A stretch of DNA of 64,000 nucleotides, taken from positions 3,348,001-3,412,000 of the forward strand of contig JALGAS010000006.1 of the NCBI GenBank assembly GCA_023078685.1, given 5' to 3'. The notes below the pieces were generated by a model. The model searched no databases. It was given only the letters and a program-made list of their open reading frames with translations, and was not told where the DNA came from. Position 1 is the stretch's first letter; the number at the start of each line of letters is the position of its first letter. Below are positions 33,804 through 46,187 of the stretch, piece after piece. The stretch is from Neopestalotiopsis rosae (taxonomy: Eukaryota > Ascomycota > Sordariomycetes > Amphisphaeriales > Sporocadaceae). The position numbers and the translations under genes are program-made.

Positions 33804-35814
33804 TCACACCTTTTCTTGATGATCTAAAGGTCGAAGATCTTCCTGACTTTGTCCCTCTGCCGTACTGGGTCTTCCACCATTACCACAGTTGTCGCTAGAG
33901 TTCCGATTGTCTGACCCTGAAATCTGATTGTCTGGTTCTCTGGACCTCTGCGACCGTACGGAGGCGGACGACTCAGTCATCAGATCACGTCTAGCTGCGC
34001 CCACCGTGGCAAAAAGTCCAGTGACTGAATATGAAAAGCTTTGACGCCGCAATTGAGAAGTTGGGACTGGCACCTGCTTGGAAGTTGGCATTGTTGTCGA
34101 GGTTCCATCGGAACGACTCAACTCAATAAGACCATCATCCGACTTTCGGCGTCTTATGATGAGCGTAACAGAAAAAGAACCTGAGGCCTTTTCTACAGAT
34201 AATCGGAAGCTTGGGATCTTGCCTAAGTTCTTCTTCAGAAACATCATCCCTGAAGACCAATATTTTGACGCAGAAATCGTTCGAAGGAGAGGCCGGAGTG
34301 GCGGCAAATGACAACATATGGCTGCACTGAGAAGCTCAATTAATGACCACATTATGACTTCAACGTCAGTCCCTGCAAACTTGGGAGTCAGCTTTCTTGA
34401 AGAGTTTCCAAATCGAATTTTTCTGAAGGCCAGAATAATGTGTTATCACTTACAGCCAACGTCATATGTGTGTTTGGAGATTATGATGTGTTCAAGCCGG
34501 ATCGCACTCGCAACTGTAGCACTAGAGTGAAGTTCTCGTAAGTATCATGACTCGAGATTGCGTATCAAGGGACTGACAATGATGCCAAGGTGAATACGAA
34601 TATCAGTTGAATTCGTCGACCAAGCTTTGCCTTCAACTTCCATAACTCGGGAATAGGCAGCAAGATCAATACAATGTATTCGACTATGCTTAGAGATGCA
34701 CCGGCGTAAGCGATCGCTGTAAGATTGAGACATGATCCAGTAATATGCTTATCCCATATAGACGAAATGGGTTTGCATTGGAAGATAATGAGGAACAAAA
34801 AAACGAGATTGTGAGTAATGAGTAGGACGATAAAGCATATCGTTGCGCGGCGCATCCACCGAATCGGGAAGATTCGATCAATGAGCAGTGCAATGGATGC
34901 CTTTACCATCACTTTGGCAAGAATGTAAAACATTTGTACAACGTAGTAGAGCTGCTCAAATTCAATATATAGATGCTTGCATACAGAGGAAAGGTCCATC
35001 TTTGTTGAGAACTCCGAAGCCACGCACCTGGAGCAAAGGCTTTGCATTTTGGGGGTTGATATTCCAATGGTGCATACCAAAGCCAAACTTTGTAGCTTTC
35101 GACACTCCTTGATTAGACCCATTTTTAAACGATGCTGTGACATACTTACTAGCTATAGCCATGCATGAAAGAGCAGCGATAAGAGCCTAGTAGTAACACG
35201 CGATTAATCAATGTTGAAAATTCTGTGAAAAAATTATGTAAACATACCGTTACTGCGATTGCTGTCCAATCATCAATTTGCAGAGGCAGATACGCAATTT
35301 TTAATCTTGAGTAAACACGGAGGCCTAAGAAAAGAACAGAGAGGACAAGTCCTATGACCCCAAGGGTCTGGATCTCGCGCGTTTTGGACTCTTTCGGGAA
35401 GTCAGCACATAGTTGACTCGAAACATTCGCCGCCTCTTGAGAATTGTTAGCTGGTTTCACATTGTACTGAAAGATGATTCATGAGTGAATGATTGGGCAC
35501 TTACTAATCTGTTCGTCAAAAGTATTTGTCGTTTGTATACAAGTCGAAATACTAGACTGCAAAGTAATGTTGGAACAAGCGCAGTTTTGCAAAAGCGTGG
35601 TATTCGTAAAGGAGCATTGAGCCTCCAAGAGATTGTTGACAAAACAGTCAAGCTGAAATATCATCAGCCAAGGGAGGTTATGTGTAGAACTGGAGACAGT
35701 CTTTACCGATGAGGCAGGGAGCAAAGCGACAATCTCCTGGATGCTCTGACTCTCCACCATGGAGGAAAACCCATACGCGATGAGCAATAATCGGATAAAG
35801 CTTTTCCATAACAT
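33804..35814 (-). CDS. Pth11-like receptor with CFEM-type N-terminus
   Basis: Seven exons (35814-35707, 35652-35505, 35450-35248, 35186-35028, 34975-34578, 34521-34454, 34372-33804) join to 550 residues. Seen: signal peptide (MLWKSFIRLLLIAYGFSSM), a CFEM-like extracellular domain (LDCFVNNLLEAQC, QNCACSN, STC) with fewer cysteines than the usual eight, then seven hydrophobic helices of the fungal rhodopsin-like fold: IGLVLSVLFLGLRVYSR, QIDDWTAIAV, GMHHWNINPQN, MVKASIALLIDRIFP, VFLFLIIFQCKPISSIWD, IVEYIVLILLPIPELWKLK, and WTDVEVIMWSLIE. A Ser/Arg-rich cytosolic tail follows. Pth11 relatives sense host or surface cues and signal through G proteins and cAMP. The ligand is unknown. Loss of CFEM cysteines may mean altered function. 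Confidence 0.87.
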
Positions 35815-37989
35815 GCTGGCTCTGGTACATACGAGATCACCTCGAGTTTGAAAGTCAGCTCGGAAACTACCAGATGACAGGCTCACGACGTGGCTGTGTC
35901 GTAAATGAGCATGAGGCAACAATGATCTCTGGCAATACGCATCTTCTTATGTACAATACCGAGAACTGGGCAGCTATCTGATGCCTACAGGCCTATTCGA
36001 TTTATTGTTGAGTAAATGTGATGAACACCCTGGAACTGACATAGTAGGTGGAGAAAAACGCTATGAACATCACGTCGTTTCCCATACGGCTTCCTAAATC
36101 GTTGACCAGCAGATGGGCACAAGTTTCATCCTTGGAAAGCTTTGCAACCAGACTTAGGTAAACACTTCGTCGTCGGCCTGTTCGGTTATTCATACACAGC
36201 CATAGTCGTTTCTCATGAATCCTGTGGGTTAGTTCACCGTTATACAGAGTGCGGTTGCACTCGCATACTCTCATGCAGGTGTCATGTACGAACCTTGACT
36301 GTCACGCATGAACAGGTTACAGCCCCATACTTCCAAGATTTGCTATTACATGGAATACTGAGGTTCTCTGACATGTATGGTGGCCTGCCAGCCTGTATAA
36401 CCAGGGCACGATACCCCGGGATTCCCAGTTACCAAGATGGCCGCGATGCATTCATTACCCCGCCCATCACGGTCGGTTGCGCCATGCAGCTGTCGGCTGA
36501 CAGGAGAAGAAGAGACGCTTTGACGACACAGATTTCACGGAGTTATTCCCGGCCGGCTTCCGGCAAGAAGCAACGGTCCCACGAACCACACAGGCTATTA
36601 CCTACTATGTAATTGGTGATCGAGGGCGTGCAGTCTCGAGGATAGATCGAGACAGCCAGCTCGGCCAGTTACCCGGCAATGAGCCGACAGATGACATGCA
36701 AGATGGCGATCTTCGGGCTGGGGGCGCGGCAGTTTCAAGGGACCCCGGAGAAGGCATTTTTGACAGAATGCGGGGAGATCAATGAAGCCAGTGGCACCGC
36801 GGTGTGGCGTAAAATCTCAGCAGTGTGGTTCTTCCAAGACGAATTCAAAGATGCCATCTTTAACGCCGCAGCTGACGCTTTGATTCGAGGACACTCTGTG
36901 TTTCCATCGCGGTTGTCAAGCACGTATAAGCATAAAGCAGGATTTCGATACTAATTTTCGAATCGGAGAGAAAAACTAACAAGAGTGAAAAGCGTCGGCT
37001 TGAAACACAATTACATCCCCGGCTTCGGCTCGCCTGCGGACGTTGGGAATATGCTGGAAACCGCGCCCGGATCCTCCATAATTAAAGCACAAGAAGTTGC
37101 GGAGAGGATGGAGGAACGGACGGCTCCTCGCAACGGACATTTGAGGCACGTTGAAAACTTGCAGGGTCATTGATGCATGCATGTAGTTAGTCGCCATCTC
37201 GGCAGAGATCATAATCGAAACGGCTGACTTCTCCGATTTCGACTAGCGTGAGCTGCCATCTTTACCCTCCAGAAATAGGCTCGTCCAGAATCGGAGTTCC
37301 CAGACGACATGTCCTTTTCGAGTCAATCAGAGTCGGACCTGCTTATATGTTTCCTGGAGTCCTACACTGCTGCTCCACACTCTTTGAAACGTGCCTACCT
37401 GCCAAGCCGGCTCGTACGATCGGCTTCTCCACCTGCCACGATACCAGGTCATTCACTGTTGAATCAGAAGGTTTCGATCTGTGTCGTCCTTCATGACAAC
37501 AACACAACGCTCCCTGCCACCCGGCTCTCTTGGTTTCCCCGCCCATCTCCACCTTGCAACATTCCAGGCTCGAAGACGAGTCTGACGCTCGGCCTGTTTG
37601 CCATGTTTACGGTGCTGTTCGCTTGTGGTATCGTAATCGTAACAAGTGCAACGAGGGACTGAAGTCGTGGGTGCGAGTGCTACCTATAGGGCGGTTCTAG
37701 TCGTCCTATTACCGCACCATAAGCTCTACATACAGATCGCGACCTGGCTCTCACTCACGCAGTTGTCTCGAATTTCCCCCACAAGGGTAAACGTACCAGC
37801 ACTGTTTCTGTACCGCACCATACTGATCTCGCGTAGGTCTACATAATCCAAGACTACATGGGCAACGGGAACAAAGCTCTGTGATACAAACACATATCAC
37901 CCGAGAGCGCTATACCTTCTATTCTGACGCATTACTCAACACAACAATATCTGGCATATTGTATACACAAGGCCTGGAAAAATAGAAAT
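35815..37989. other. Gene-poor stretch
   Basis: About 2.2 kb with only scattered open frames on both strands. One plus-strand piece near 37590-37650 encodes a hydrophobic stretch (LTLGLFAMFTVLFACGIVIV), but no start or splice path is convincing. No RNA gene or transposon end seen. Confidence 0.4.
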
Positions 37990-38316
37990 ATGTCACTGGG
38001 GCGTCTGAATACCGACAATGTCCCAGGATCTTATTTTCTTGGCTCTATACGTCTCCTGGCTCGAAACAAGCATCCACTGCCATCTCTTGGCTATGAAGAT
38101 GATGGCCTCGAGCTCGTTGAGAGTTTGAATTTACAGAAATTGTTTCTGCAACTAATTGTGGTATTGGCAGTCTCCATCATTTCTGGAACGGTCTCAAGTG
38201 TACTTTCGGGATCATTGGAGCGCGGTTTCGTGGTCGCTGCACTCGGTATTTCTCTCTCTCAGCTTCTCGTTGCGGCTTTGGTCTTTGTAGTTCCTCCTCC
38301 ACAGCATTCAAGATAG
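37990..38316 (+). CDS. Possible small membrane protein
   Basis: Uninterrupted 108-residue frame from an ATG. Two hydrophobic segments (FLQLIVVLAVSIISGTVSSV and FVVAALGISLSQLLVAALVF) separated by a short SGSLERG loop, with a soluble N-terminus. No family recognised. It might be a real small gene or the relic of a larger one; upstream sequence is gene-poor. Confidence 0.35.
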   Translation: MSLGRLNTDNVPGSYFLGSIRLLARNKHPLPSLGYEDDGLELVESLNLQKLFLQLIVVLAVSIISGTVSSVLSGSLERGFVVAALGISLSQLLVAALVFVVPPPQHSR

Positions 38317-38507
38317 CATATTGCATCATGTTGTACTCTGTATCAATCACATGAGGTAGATTAGGTCTCAGGCAGATTTTGTATTAGTGTGTATAACAAG
38401 ATTTCATACCTACCCTTCGTTCCCCCTTCGGTTTACCCAGTATATACACGCTATAGTTTCTCTTTCAATATCGGTTGAAGCAGGAGCGAGAATGGTGGAG
38501 ACTAGAA

Positions 38508-38560
38508 ACCTACAGCACCGGGTGTTCGCTGGCCGTCACCGATCCGACTACTAAACCGGA
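38508..38560 (-). pseudogene. 5S rRNA 3'-half fragment
   Basis: The minus strand reads TAGTAGTCGGATCGGTGACG and continues GCCAGCGAA, which matches the 3' half of fungal 5S rRNA (box C region and helix IV). The 5' half is absent. It lies in the same orientation about 245 bp from the full-length copy at 38753-38871 and aligns with it. Confidence 0.65.
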
Positions 38561-38752
38561 TCGAAGGGTTCCCCAATCCGACTCGGTAGCTGTTGCTAGA
38601 CAAGAATTTTCAGTCGGGTATTTTTTAAATTGGAAGCGCCATAGCGATGACCTGTCAATATTTATCGTGCAAGGTGTAGTCTTGTGACACTGTTATGGGA
38701 TATCAAGATTACTGCCAACCAGGATATGAAAAGTCACCAAAAAATGGCAAAA

Positions 38753-38871
38753 ACATACAACACCGGGGATTCCCCAGCCGTCACCGATCTGAGTACTAAT
38801 CCAGCGGTTACCAGTTTATCTAGGGCAGAGCGGACGGGATGCCGAGTTTTCTGGTACCTATGGTCGTATGT
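38753..38871 (-). rRNA. 5S ribosomal RNA
   Basis: 119 nt. The minus strand starts ACATACGACCATAGG and ends GGTGTTGTATGT; these ends pair perfectly over nine bases (helix I). CATCCCGTCCGCTCTGCC matches the conserved helix II-III region, and ATCGGTGACGG the box C region. A T-run (TTTTTG), the RNA polymerase III stop, follows at once. Compared with the usual fungal pattern the segment after GGTGACGG reads CTGGGG instead of the expected CCAGCG, so this may be a variant or decaying copy. Dispersed 5S genes are normal in filamentous ascomycetes. The surrounding reads on the other strand are not coding. Confidence 0.85.
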
Positions 38872-39833
38872 GACAGACTGTTTAATTATCAGCTCCTACA
38901 TATTGCAATGATATGTGCCTTATTGTGTGGCTTGTATATTGCGACACGTGTAAAGGACGACTTGGCATGGTTAAACAGAACTCTGCGCAAGGCAAAAAAG
39001 AAAGATTTCCATCAACATATAAATCATATGCAGGAAGCGCTTGTAGATATATGAGTTGCTGATTCGTCAGTCAAGGCCAGCCTTGGCACAATGTCCATAG
39101 AGGTATCTGTGATCTTTAAAACACTCCAAGTAATACGGTCAAGACACGGGAAATCGATTGGCTCGTCTTGAGAAGACTGTGGATAATCGAGTCGGAAAGA
39201 TGCACAAGGCTCGGGCCAAAATGAATTCGCCGAATTCATGAATGCAGGTAGCTGGTTTGGGCGAGTGCGGAAGCATGCAAAGCGTTTAGATCCGGACCCC
39301 ACCGGCCATATTATTGATGCATCATGCAGGCGTTAAGCCATAATTTCGTAGCGTACCCAGCCAGCCTTGTGCCATTGGATGTGACCACAAGATATTGTCT
39401 GTAAGAGCAGGAAGGGTTGGTATACCAGGCTATCTCATCAGTGAATAGGGCTGGCAGTAAGTGGAATGCGGCAGAATGATTTGGCGCCCGACTTGCTGAT
39501 CCCCGACTATTCTCGACACTTGCATGTTCATCCCCCGACTCTTGCCAACAACCAGGCAGGATCAGCTGCACAATCCACAGCCTGCATAGCAAAAGCTTTG
39601 GCGCGGCAGGTGAAGTACATCGTTGACGTTGACGTTGACGTGGCGGCATGTCATTTCGTCGTAAAACAAAGCACCGCGGTCTTATTATTCGCCCTTTATA
39701 AACATTATTAATAGCTTGACTGAAGCCTTCTATTCTTTTCTACTATTTTCATTTGATTTAGAAAGCCGAATAGCTTGGATTTGTGAATTATTCTCTTTCA
39801 CAGTCCCTTTTCGAAGCGTGAGCTGAGCTCAAA
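38872..39833. other. Intergenic, no gene seen
   Basis: About 1 kb upstream of the second Pth11-like receptor. A short GTTGAC repeat (39622-39639) is present. No supported gene. Confidence 0.4.
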
Positions 39834-41170
39834 ATGTCTGACCTGGCCTCCATTCCCCCAGAGTTTTGGGGAGTATTGTACAACACGCCAAGCTTTGCAC
39901 CACCCAATGGCACGACGTCTAATTTCGATGATCCTCCAAACAAGAATGGAACGGTCGCTGTTGTCATAGTATGCGTTATTCTAGCAACGATCAGCATTGT
40001 CCTCAGGACAATCTCTAGGTTAGGTTTCCAGAAGAAAGTTGAAGTTCAAGATGGTGAGTCAATGCTCAGCCCTGGCAATGTCGGCACATCCAACCCTTTC
40101 TACTGTGGGACTGAACAAATATAGTCCTAGGTGTTCTAAGTTATGTAAGCTTTTCTTCTTATACATTGCAGCTCGTCGAGAATCTCGTACTTACTGCTAC
40201 GAGTGTTTCTTCATTGGGTCTGTATGGAGTATTCTGGAAATCCACCAGACCATCGGTCTATTCGTTCATCAATGGAACGTTAGACTGCTGGACTTGGTGC
40301 ATTTCAGCTATGTAAGTAAGCTCACTCAAATAAACAAATATCATTCGAGGGCTGAATCTCAAGCTGCTACCATAGTGCGCCCACATTCTTCAGGTACTAT
40401 ATTCGTTCGCCATGCTCTTTGGCAAAAGCGCCATTCTGGTAGACTGGGTGCGCATATTCTCGCCACGAGGGATACACAATATGTTCTTCTGGTGTTCCGC
40501 TGCCATAATCAGCCTTAACTCGCTTTTATATGCAACAGCCATCATAGTCTTGAATTTGGGCTGCTCGCCGATGGAAAAGATTTGGCACTTTTGGCTTGAT
40601 GGCTCGTGCATCAACAGAAGTGCTCTCGGCCTGGCAACGTCGTCCATAAACTGTGTCATCGACCTCTCCATGTTCATGCTCCCTCAAAGGTCTATCTGGA
40701 AGCTGAAGCTGCCAGCTAGGCGCAAGATCGGTCTTGCGGTCACGTTCTCTCTCGGAGTACTGTATGTCACCAATCTTGCCTGCCTACTCGATACCCAATG
40801 CTTACCATTTTCCTGAGTGATTAGTGCGTGCGCAGGCGCTATTGGTCGGGTCGCCGCGACCTCCAATATAGATCCCAACGGCGAACAAACATACATTGCC
40901 ACGGCGATCATGATTGCTAGCATCGTGGAACTTACATGCATGATACTCATATTCTGTATACCAACTATACCAAAGATCTTTCTGGAATCAACAGTCATCT
41001 CTAAAATGCATGGATACGTTGGGAGTTGGTTTTCACTGCCCCGGAAAACTCAGAATAACGGCTTATCGGGTGCCCAAACTCCCTCTCAACCAATACGTCT
41101 GATACATATACCTATGAAATTCAGGATTGCACCCGAAGAGAAAAAGTCAATCGAGGTCATGGCTGGCTAG
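39834..41170 (+). CDS. Pth11-like rhodopsin-fold receptor, short form
   Basis: Five exons (39834-40053, 40125-40144, 40204-40311, 40394-40761, 40825-41170) give 353 residues; the second exon is 20 nt. Seen: extracellular N-terminus without a CFEM domain, helices VAVVIVCVILATISIVLRTIS, GSVWSILEIH, the family block GLFVHQWNVRLLDLVHF, SFAMLFGKSAILVDWVRIF, NMFFWCSAAIISLNSLLYAT, CSPMEKIWHFW, CVIDLSMFMLPQRSIWKLK, LGVLACAGAIGRVAAT, and ATAIMIASIVELTCMILIF. The third exon needs a GAG acceptor at 40203. Similar fold to the CFEM receptor 4 kb upstream, but opposite strand and lacking its long tail. Likely a plasma membrane sensor; ligand unknown. The usual DDW motif is not seen, so it may be divergent. 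Confidence 0.8.
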
Positions 41171-41775
41171 AGATTCTCATATTTGAGGACTGGCTCCGGA
41201 GATTTGTTCGAGTCAGGCTAACGTCGCTTGATGATTTGGGTAATAATCCAGGCTCTCAGGGGCATTACAGCCCACTATCATCTATAAGAGTATCGAGAAG
41301 GCGAAACGCCAGCGGAGGCCATCATGTTGACTACATAAAATTTTACCCGTTCTATGTTCTGGCTCTAGAAGTCTCGTAAAGATGATCGTCTTCAGGCTTA
41401 TGCCTCGGCATCCTTTGGTATAATCGATAATTTACTTGGCTGTTGGCCCCATTTTGCCAATGCTTTGAAAGACATTCGACAAGTCTTGCAAAATTCACAG
41501 CTAGTTTTAGGCAGAACGATCAGAGCTGCTGGACAACCTTTTGTTACATCCGACTTACAAACAATGGGCCTGGTGAACTCATATTCATGTGGGTCTGGCG
41601 CTATCCAGCATCTCTTTATGGTTCGCAATCTGGTAATGTGCTTCAAGGACCCAACACTACATTTCTTTATCGCGTCTTGATGAATCTAGCACATTCTTGG
41701 AAAGATTGCATAGCGATCAGGCCGGAATAGTCAGTTCTCCGAATTTCTCGTCGTCGTCGAAATGCTTGAAAGAAC
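41171..41775. other. Intergenic, convergent gene ends
   Basis: 600 bp between the ends of two convergent genes. No feature seen. Confidence 0.45.
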
Positions 41776-43296
41776 CTAAGCTGGCGGTAGGAACGAGGCA
41801 AACAGGACTCCCTGGATAGTAGCGTACATGACCATGTACATGACAATACCACCTGCACGCTTTGATGTATCAGCCTGGCCGAGTTGCCGAGCTAGCCAGA
41901 AGTACCACAGTGGATATGCAGATGAGATTCGCGTGATGACTTGAATGTGGTATGTTGTGACGGCAGCTCCCGCAAGCAGAAGCTGAGAGAAAGCCATGGC
42001 TGCGACAAGTAAGGAGGCTCCCGAGAATGCATCAGCCGGACTTTTCGGGTTCTTGATCTCCAACACGGACTCGCCGAGCATCGACCAACCCGACTTGGTG
42101 AGCAGGTAGATCATGGGTGAAGCAAGGAGGAAAAGTGGAATGTTTCCCGGGACCCAGTAGCGGAGGAACCCAACATTCCTGTGCTTAGTTAGCAAACAAA
42201 AACCTTTTAATCGTCAAATGACCATAGAAAGCTTCTTACCAATACCGCTCTTGCACAAATGTGTAAATGCTTGGAAGCCATGCGTTGCACCACGGTCTGG
42301 GGTCCAATGCGGATGAGCCGGAACAAAAGCTTTGGTAAGCCAGAACCTGTGGGCCGATGGAGCCCATAGCAATGTACTGGCCACCAATCCCGAGCGCGGC
42401 CAAGCGCCTGAGGCTGAAAGCATTCGGACTTTTCAGCACCGATATGAGTTCAGAGATCGCATAAGCAGCAAATGGGACACCGTTAAGGATTCCATTGCTG
42501 CGAAAGGTGGTGGCAAGTCCCAGAATCATGCCAGATCCCACAATAGCAGCATCGCCAAGAACGCTCCGTGTTTTCTCCAGACATCCGTAAGAAAATAACA
42601 GGAAGCCAGAGAATGTGAGGAACGAAAAAGGAGCTTCATTGTATGGCGCAGACAGGAAGAGTCCCGCAGGCGAGATGATATGAAGCAGGGCTGCAATGAC
42701 AGCAGTCTGCTGACTATACAGCCTGAGGCCCAAGCGATAGAGTGCCAAGACAGAGAGTAAATGGGCAACGTGAGAAATGCCGACGCCTATCAAAGGCTCT
42801 AATGCATCGTTTCCTTCAACGCCTAGTTTGTTGAAGACTATAACCCATGTCAGCCTTGCATCCGAGGTCGCCCGAAAATCACGAGGTGTCCGAGATGGAA
42901 TCCGAAGAAATGGCTCGGGTGCTATATCTGATCCCGAGCGGATTTGCAGGTGTCCGATTACCGAGCGATGCGAGCCGAACCTCTTTGGGCGTGCGTACCT
43001 TTGACAATTGCTGAGATGGTAGTGGGAAGGCCCAAGCCAAAAGCCCATTCTTGTTCAAAGACGTAGCCTCTGCGGGCAGACTGAATGAAGTATATGGCGT
43101 CCCATCTCGTCAATTTGGTGGAGATGTCAAAGACTGACTCGTTGAAGGATGTGGTCTGCGGCTGAATCAGGGTGGTGGAGGTATCATAAGCTGGGCCTAC
43201 GCTGCTCCCAATGGCGGCCAACAGCAGAAACGCCTTCCAGGCCACAAACGAAGTGACCAATGTTTGTATAGGTCGCCTTATATCTGATGAAGCCAT
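41776..43296 (-). CDS. gpi18: GPI mannosyltransferase 2 (PIG-V/Gpi18)
   Basis: Three exons (43296-42999, 42837-42240, 42178-41776) give 432 residues. This ER enzyme adds the second mannose to the GPI anchor precursor. Seen: N-terminal helix, lumenal TKLTRWDAIYFIQSARRGYVFEQEWAFG (WDA and EQEWAF are family hallmarks), GVGISHVAHLLSVLALYRL, ISPAGLFLSAPYNEAPFSF, TTFRSNGILNG, ERYWNVGFLRYWVPGNIP, and the C-terminal RISSAYPLWYFWLARQL, all in family order. The length is typical. Intron 1 (about 161 nt) is longer than others in the window. A housekeeping gene; neighbours give no functional hint. Confidence 0.93.
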
Positions 43297-46187
43297 AATG
43301 GGACGACGCCGAATCTTTTAGGACTTGTCCCAGCGATGAGCCGTTGGTGGGTTGGGGAAATTGCAAATGCTCTTGACTCGCAGTAGACGCGCCTTCCAGT
43401 GCAAGCCACGCAGAGCTGCCAGCTTAGCTAGACGCCACAACAATTTACCGAGAGTTTTCAGCCACTCTACTCAATAACACACGGCGTGTGGCTTGGGGCA
43501 TTCCTAGAACGGTGCGCTGAGATGAAGGCAAATACGTCAATGTCAACCACGCTGTTTCAGGTGTTTCGAAACAGGTGACCCAAGAATACCAAGGTTACCA
43601 ACATATTGCAAGCACATACCACGCAGAGTCCACGGCGTAAGCTACTGGAGCACAGGACTTTGGAGTGTTGCGGCATCACAATTGAGGAGGGTTGCACAAG
43701 GTGAGCAAGTAAAAGTACCGAACGCACTATCTCTTGTTGGTAGGTCGGGCGCGGCACGGGGGATCAGGAGGCCCTCCAAAGTCCTCCTCGGGGGTCCTTT
43801 GTCTGCAATGTGCAATGCAGCTGCATTCATTCTGTTCGGCAACGCTGGAAGCCACGCTGCTTGGCAATGTGGTTTTTGGGGGCCGAGGCCTTTTACAGGG
43901 GAGGGGGGAGCCACTATTCATTGTTGGAATTCAATGTCATGTTAAAATAGGTACATTTCTGGGACTCTTTTTCAGCTAAATGGGCCCGTCATATGGCGCA
44001 TTTCTACATTCAGTTAACGAGCGCCGCAATCCAGGTGCTATGCCAAGCCAACCAACCCAACCTAGCTGACCTGTATCCGTAGAACCACATGTTGCAAATT
44101 TTCCATTATTATTACAACACCACATGATTAGACGGAGCATTGGTGAATGCCGACACCGATGAGATGTGCAACGCCCACGAGCGATCGATACATGCTGGAT
44201 TGACTGCTGGATACACAAAGAATGCGTTGTGTAGGCAGATCATGTAATGATTAGAGTACTCGGTCGTCGTAAGGAGAATCGTAGTGTTATGTATGATCAT
44301 CGGTGGCAACGTCATCAAAATGTCAGTGAGCCTGCACCCATGCAAGTCATGGCAGAACGCCTGGGCGGATTGCAACTGCTAACTTTTAACAACTGACTTC
44401 CGATCTGCCGAGGCGCCGACTGGCAAGCAGCCAAACTTGCTGGTACCTTGCCGCCGTCCAAGTTTTTCGTTCATACCATATCTCATTGACAGCTCCATGT
44501 AAATACGCCCAAATCGTCGATGACAAACGTCACTCAATTGATAGGGGTGTCAAGTTGAGTCTCTAGCAGTAATTACCTGACAGCTGGGAAAAGGTACTAC
44601 AGTAGCAGCTAGGTAAAGTACGTGTAAAAAGCATGTCTTGTACCCCATAGGCTACGTAGACTCTCCAGGTAGTTCCAGGTTAGACCCCGCAACCCGAGTG
44701 CGAAAGCATCAACACCAGCTGGACACTTGTAGAACCTGGTTTCAGCAGAGTCTTGCATACTCGAACCTTGCATTTTGCGCTATTCCCAGCCGTCGTCTAG
44801 TCTCGACATGACAATTGCACTGCATTGCATTGCGTTACATTTCACAAACCCATCCCAACGTACACCGACAATTCCAAAAAGGCCTGAAGATTGTCCATTC
44901 CTTCTCGTCGCCGAATGGGGGAATGCTAAACCGTGTCAGATCAGCATCCTCCCAATCAGTTGATCCGCCTGTCGTTTGGACCTTTTTACCATAGAAACAT
45001 AACGGAAGCGTACAAGTGACTCTGTTTGACTGGCCGCTCATGTTAATGATCTTCGTCCCTGGCCACACCCCAAGAGCACTCGCCAGATCCTGCCTAGGTG
45101 CCGTCCGGGATCGCCCTCGCAGAAGACGCTCAGAAAGACTCCGACGGCCAATAGGGGATTCCTGGTGCTTGACACCGGCAGCTCGGCTCAGCGTGCTCCA
45201 TCGTCCGCAAACGTGTTACACCCTTCTTCCTTGCAAAGAGAGCTACTCAAGCTACTGCGCGTCCCCGCCCTCCCGATCGTTGTTCTCACGTTGTCCATCA
45301 TCCACTTTGGGCTGCCTTGGTTTCTTGTCTAAAAGCATTTTTTCCCTCTTTCCTTACCCGCTCTGGCAATCGTCGAGGCATTATCGCTAAGAATACCCTG
45401 TTTTAAGTGTCAGACTCGGGGCTTTTCTCAGTCCGCCAGCCGCCTACTTCCTTCTTCTCTTCCTCCCTCCGATCAGCTGCGGCCAACCAAGCTTTCCTTA
45501 TTTCCAACTTGTGAGAGGAAAACATTGTTTTTAACATTACGATCGTGTCGAATTTCTTATAATTATTCATCGGATATCACCTATATACACGGATTCGGTC
45601 GTGCCTAGAGATCTACAGGCGTGTGCGTGTTTGTCTGTCTCTACCTGACGCCCCAATTACCCCTGTCCAATATCTGCGGGTGCGATCTAAGCTTTATTTC
45701 GCTGCCTGCCGCTTCGCTGCCATTGGCTCAGCCCTAAGAACAGCCCCTAAATCAGGACTGTAATTTCGACAGAACCCCCAAAGTCCTTCGGGGGTCCCAA
45801 GCCTCAGTTGCTTCGTTTTTGTACACTCCATTCCAGGAATTGTGTCTTTTTGTTCAACATTGTTGCAATCGCGATCGGTCCAAATTGGCTTAACTCTTGT
45901 GCAGTTTTGCGGTACTCACGGCAAATCTGCTTCTGTCGGCATCCCTTCTCGGCTTGGACGTGAACTTTCGTCTCTGCGCGCTGTGGCGCATCATGGAAGC
46001 TTGGTAGTTGCGTTGGTCGTGTCGGAGGGGCATCGTCATTTCGAACCTTCTTGATGAGGACCCATTTCAGGACGGGGCCCCGCTGCTTGGTACCGAGTAT
46101 AACCCTCGAATCTTGCCCAGCCGGCCGTTGCAAGCGAGGAAACCGTCAGCCAGTGTAACAGAGGCGATCGCTGCCGGGGTCTTCGTC
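43297..46187. other. Long intergenic and 5' leader region
   Basis: 2.9 kb without a supported gene. From about 45090 it is CT-rich, typical of a long fungal promoter/5' leader, and likely includes the 5' UTR of the Ser-rich protein gene. A short upstream frame (ATG 45993, ending TAG) precedes its start codon. Confidence 0.45.

Noticed and set aside
38839..39054. Plus-strand frame of 71 codons with a hydrophobic start
   Set aside because: It begins inside the antisense of the 5S rRNA gene and has no promoter or splice support.
43682..43979. Overlapping frames on both strands in a GC-rich block
   Set aside because: No start context, splice signals or recognisable motif; likely chance.
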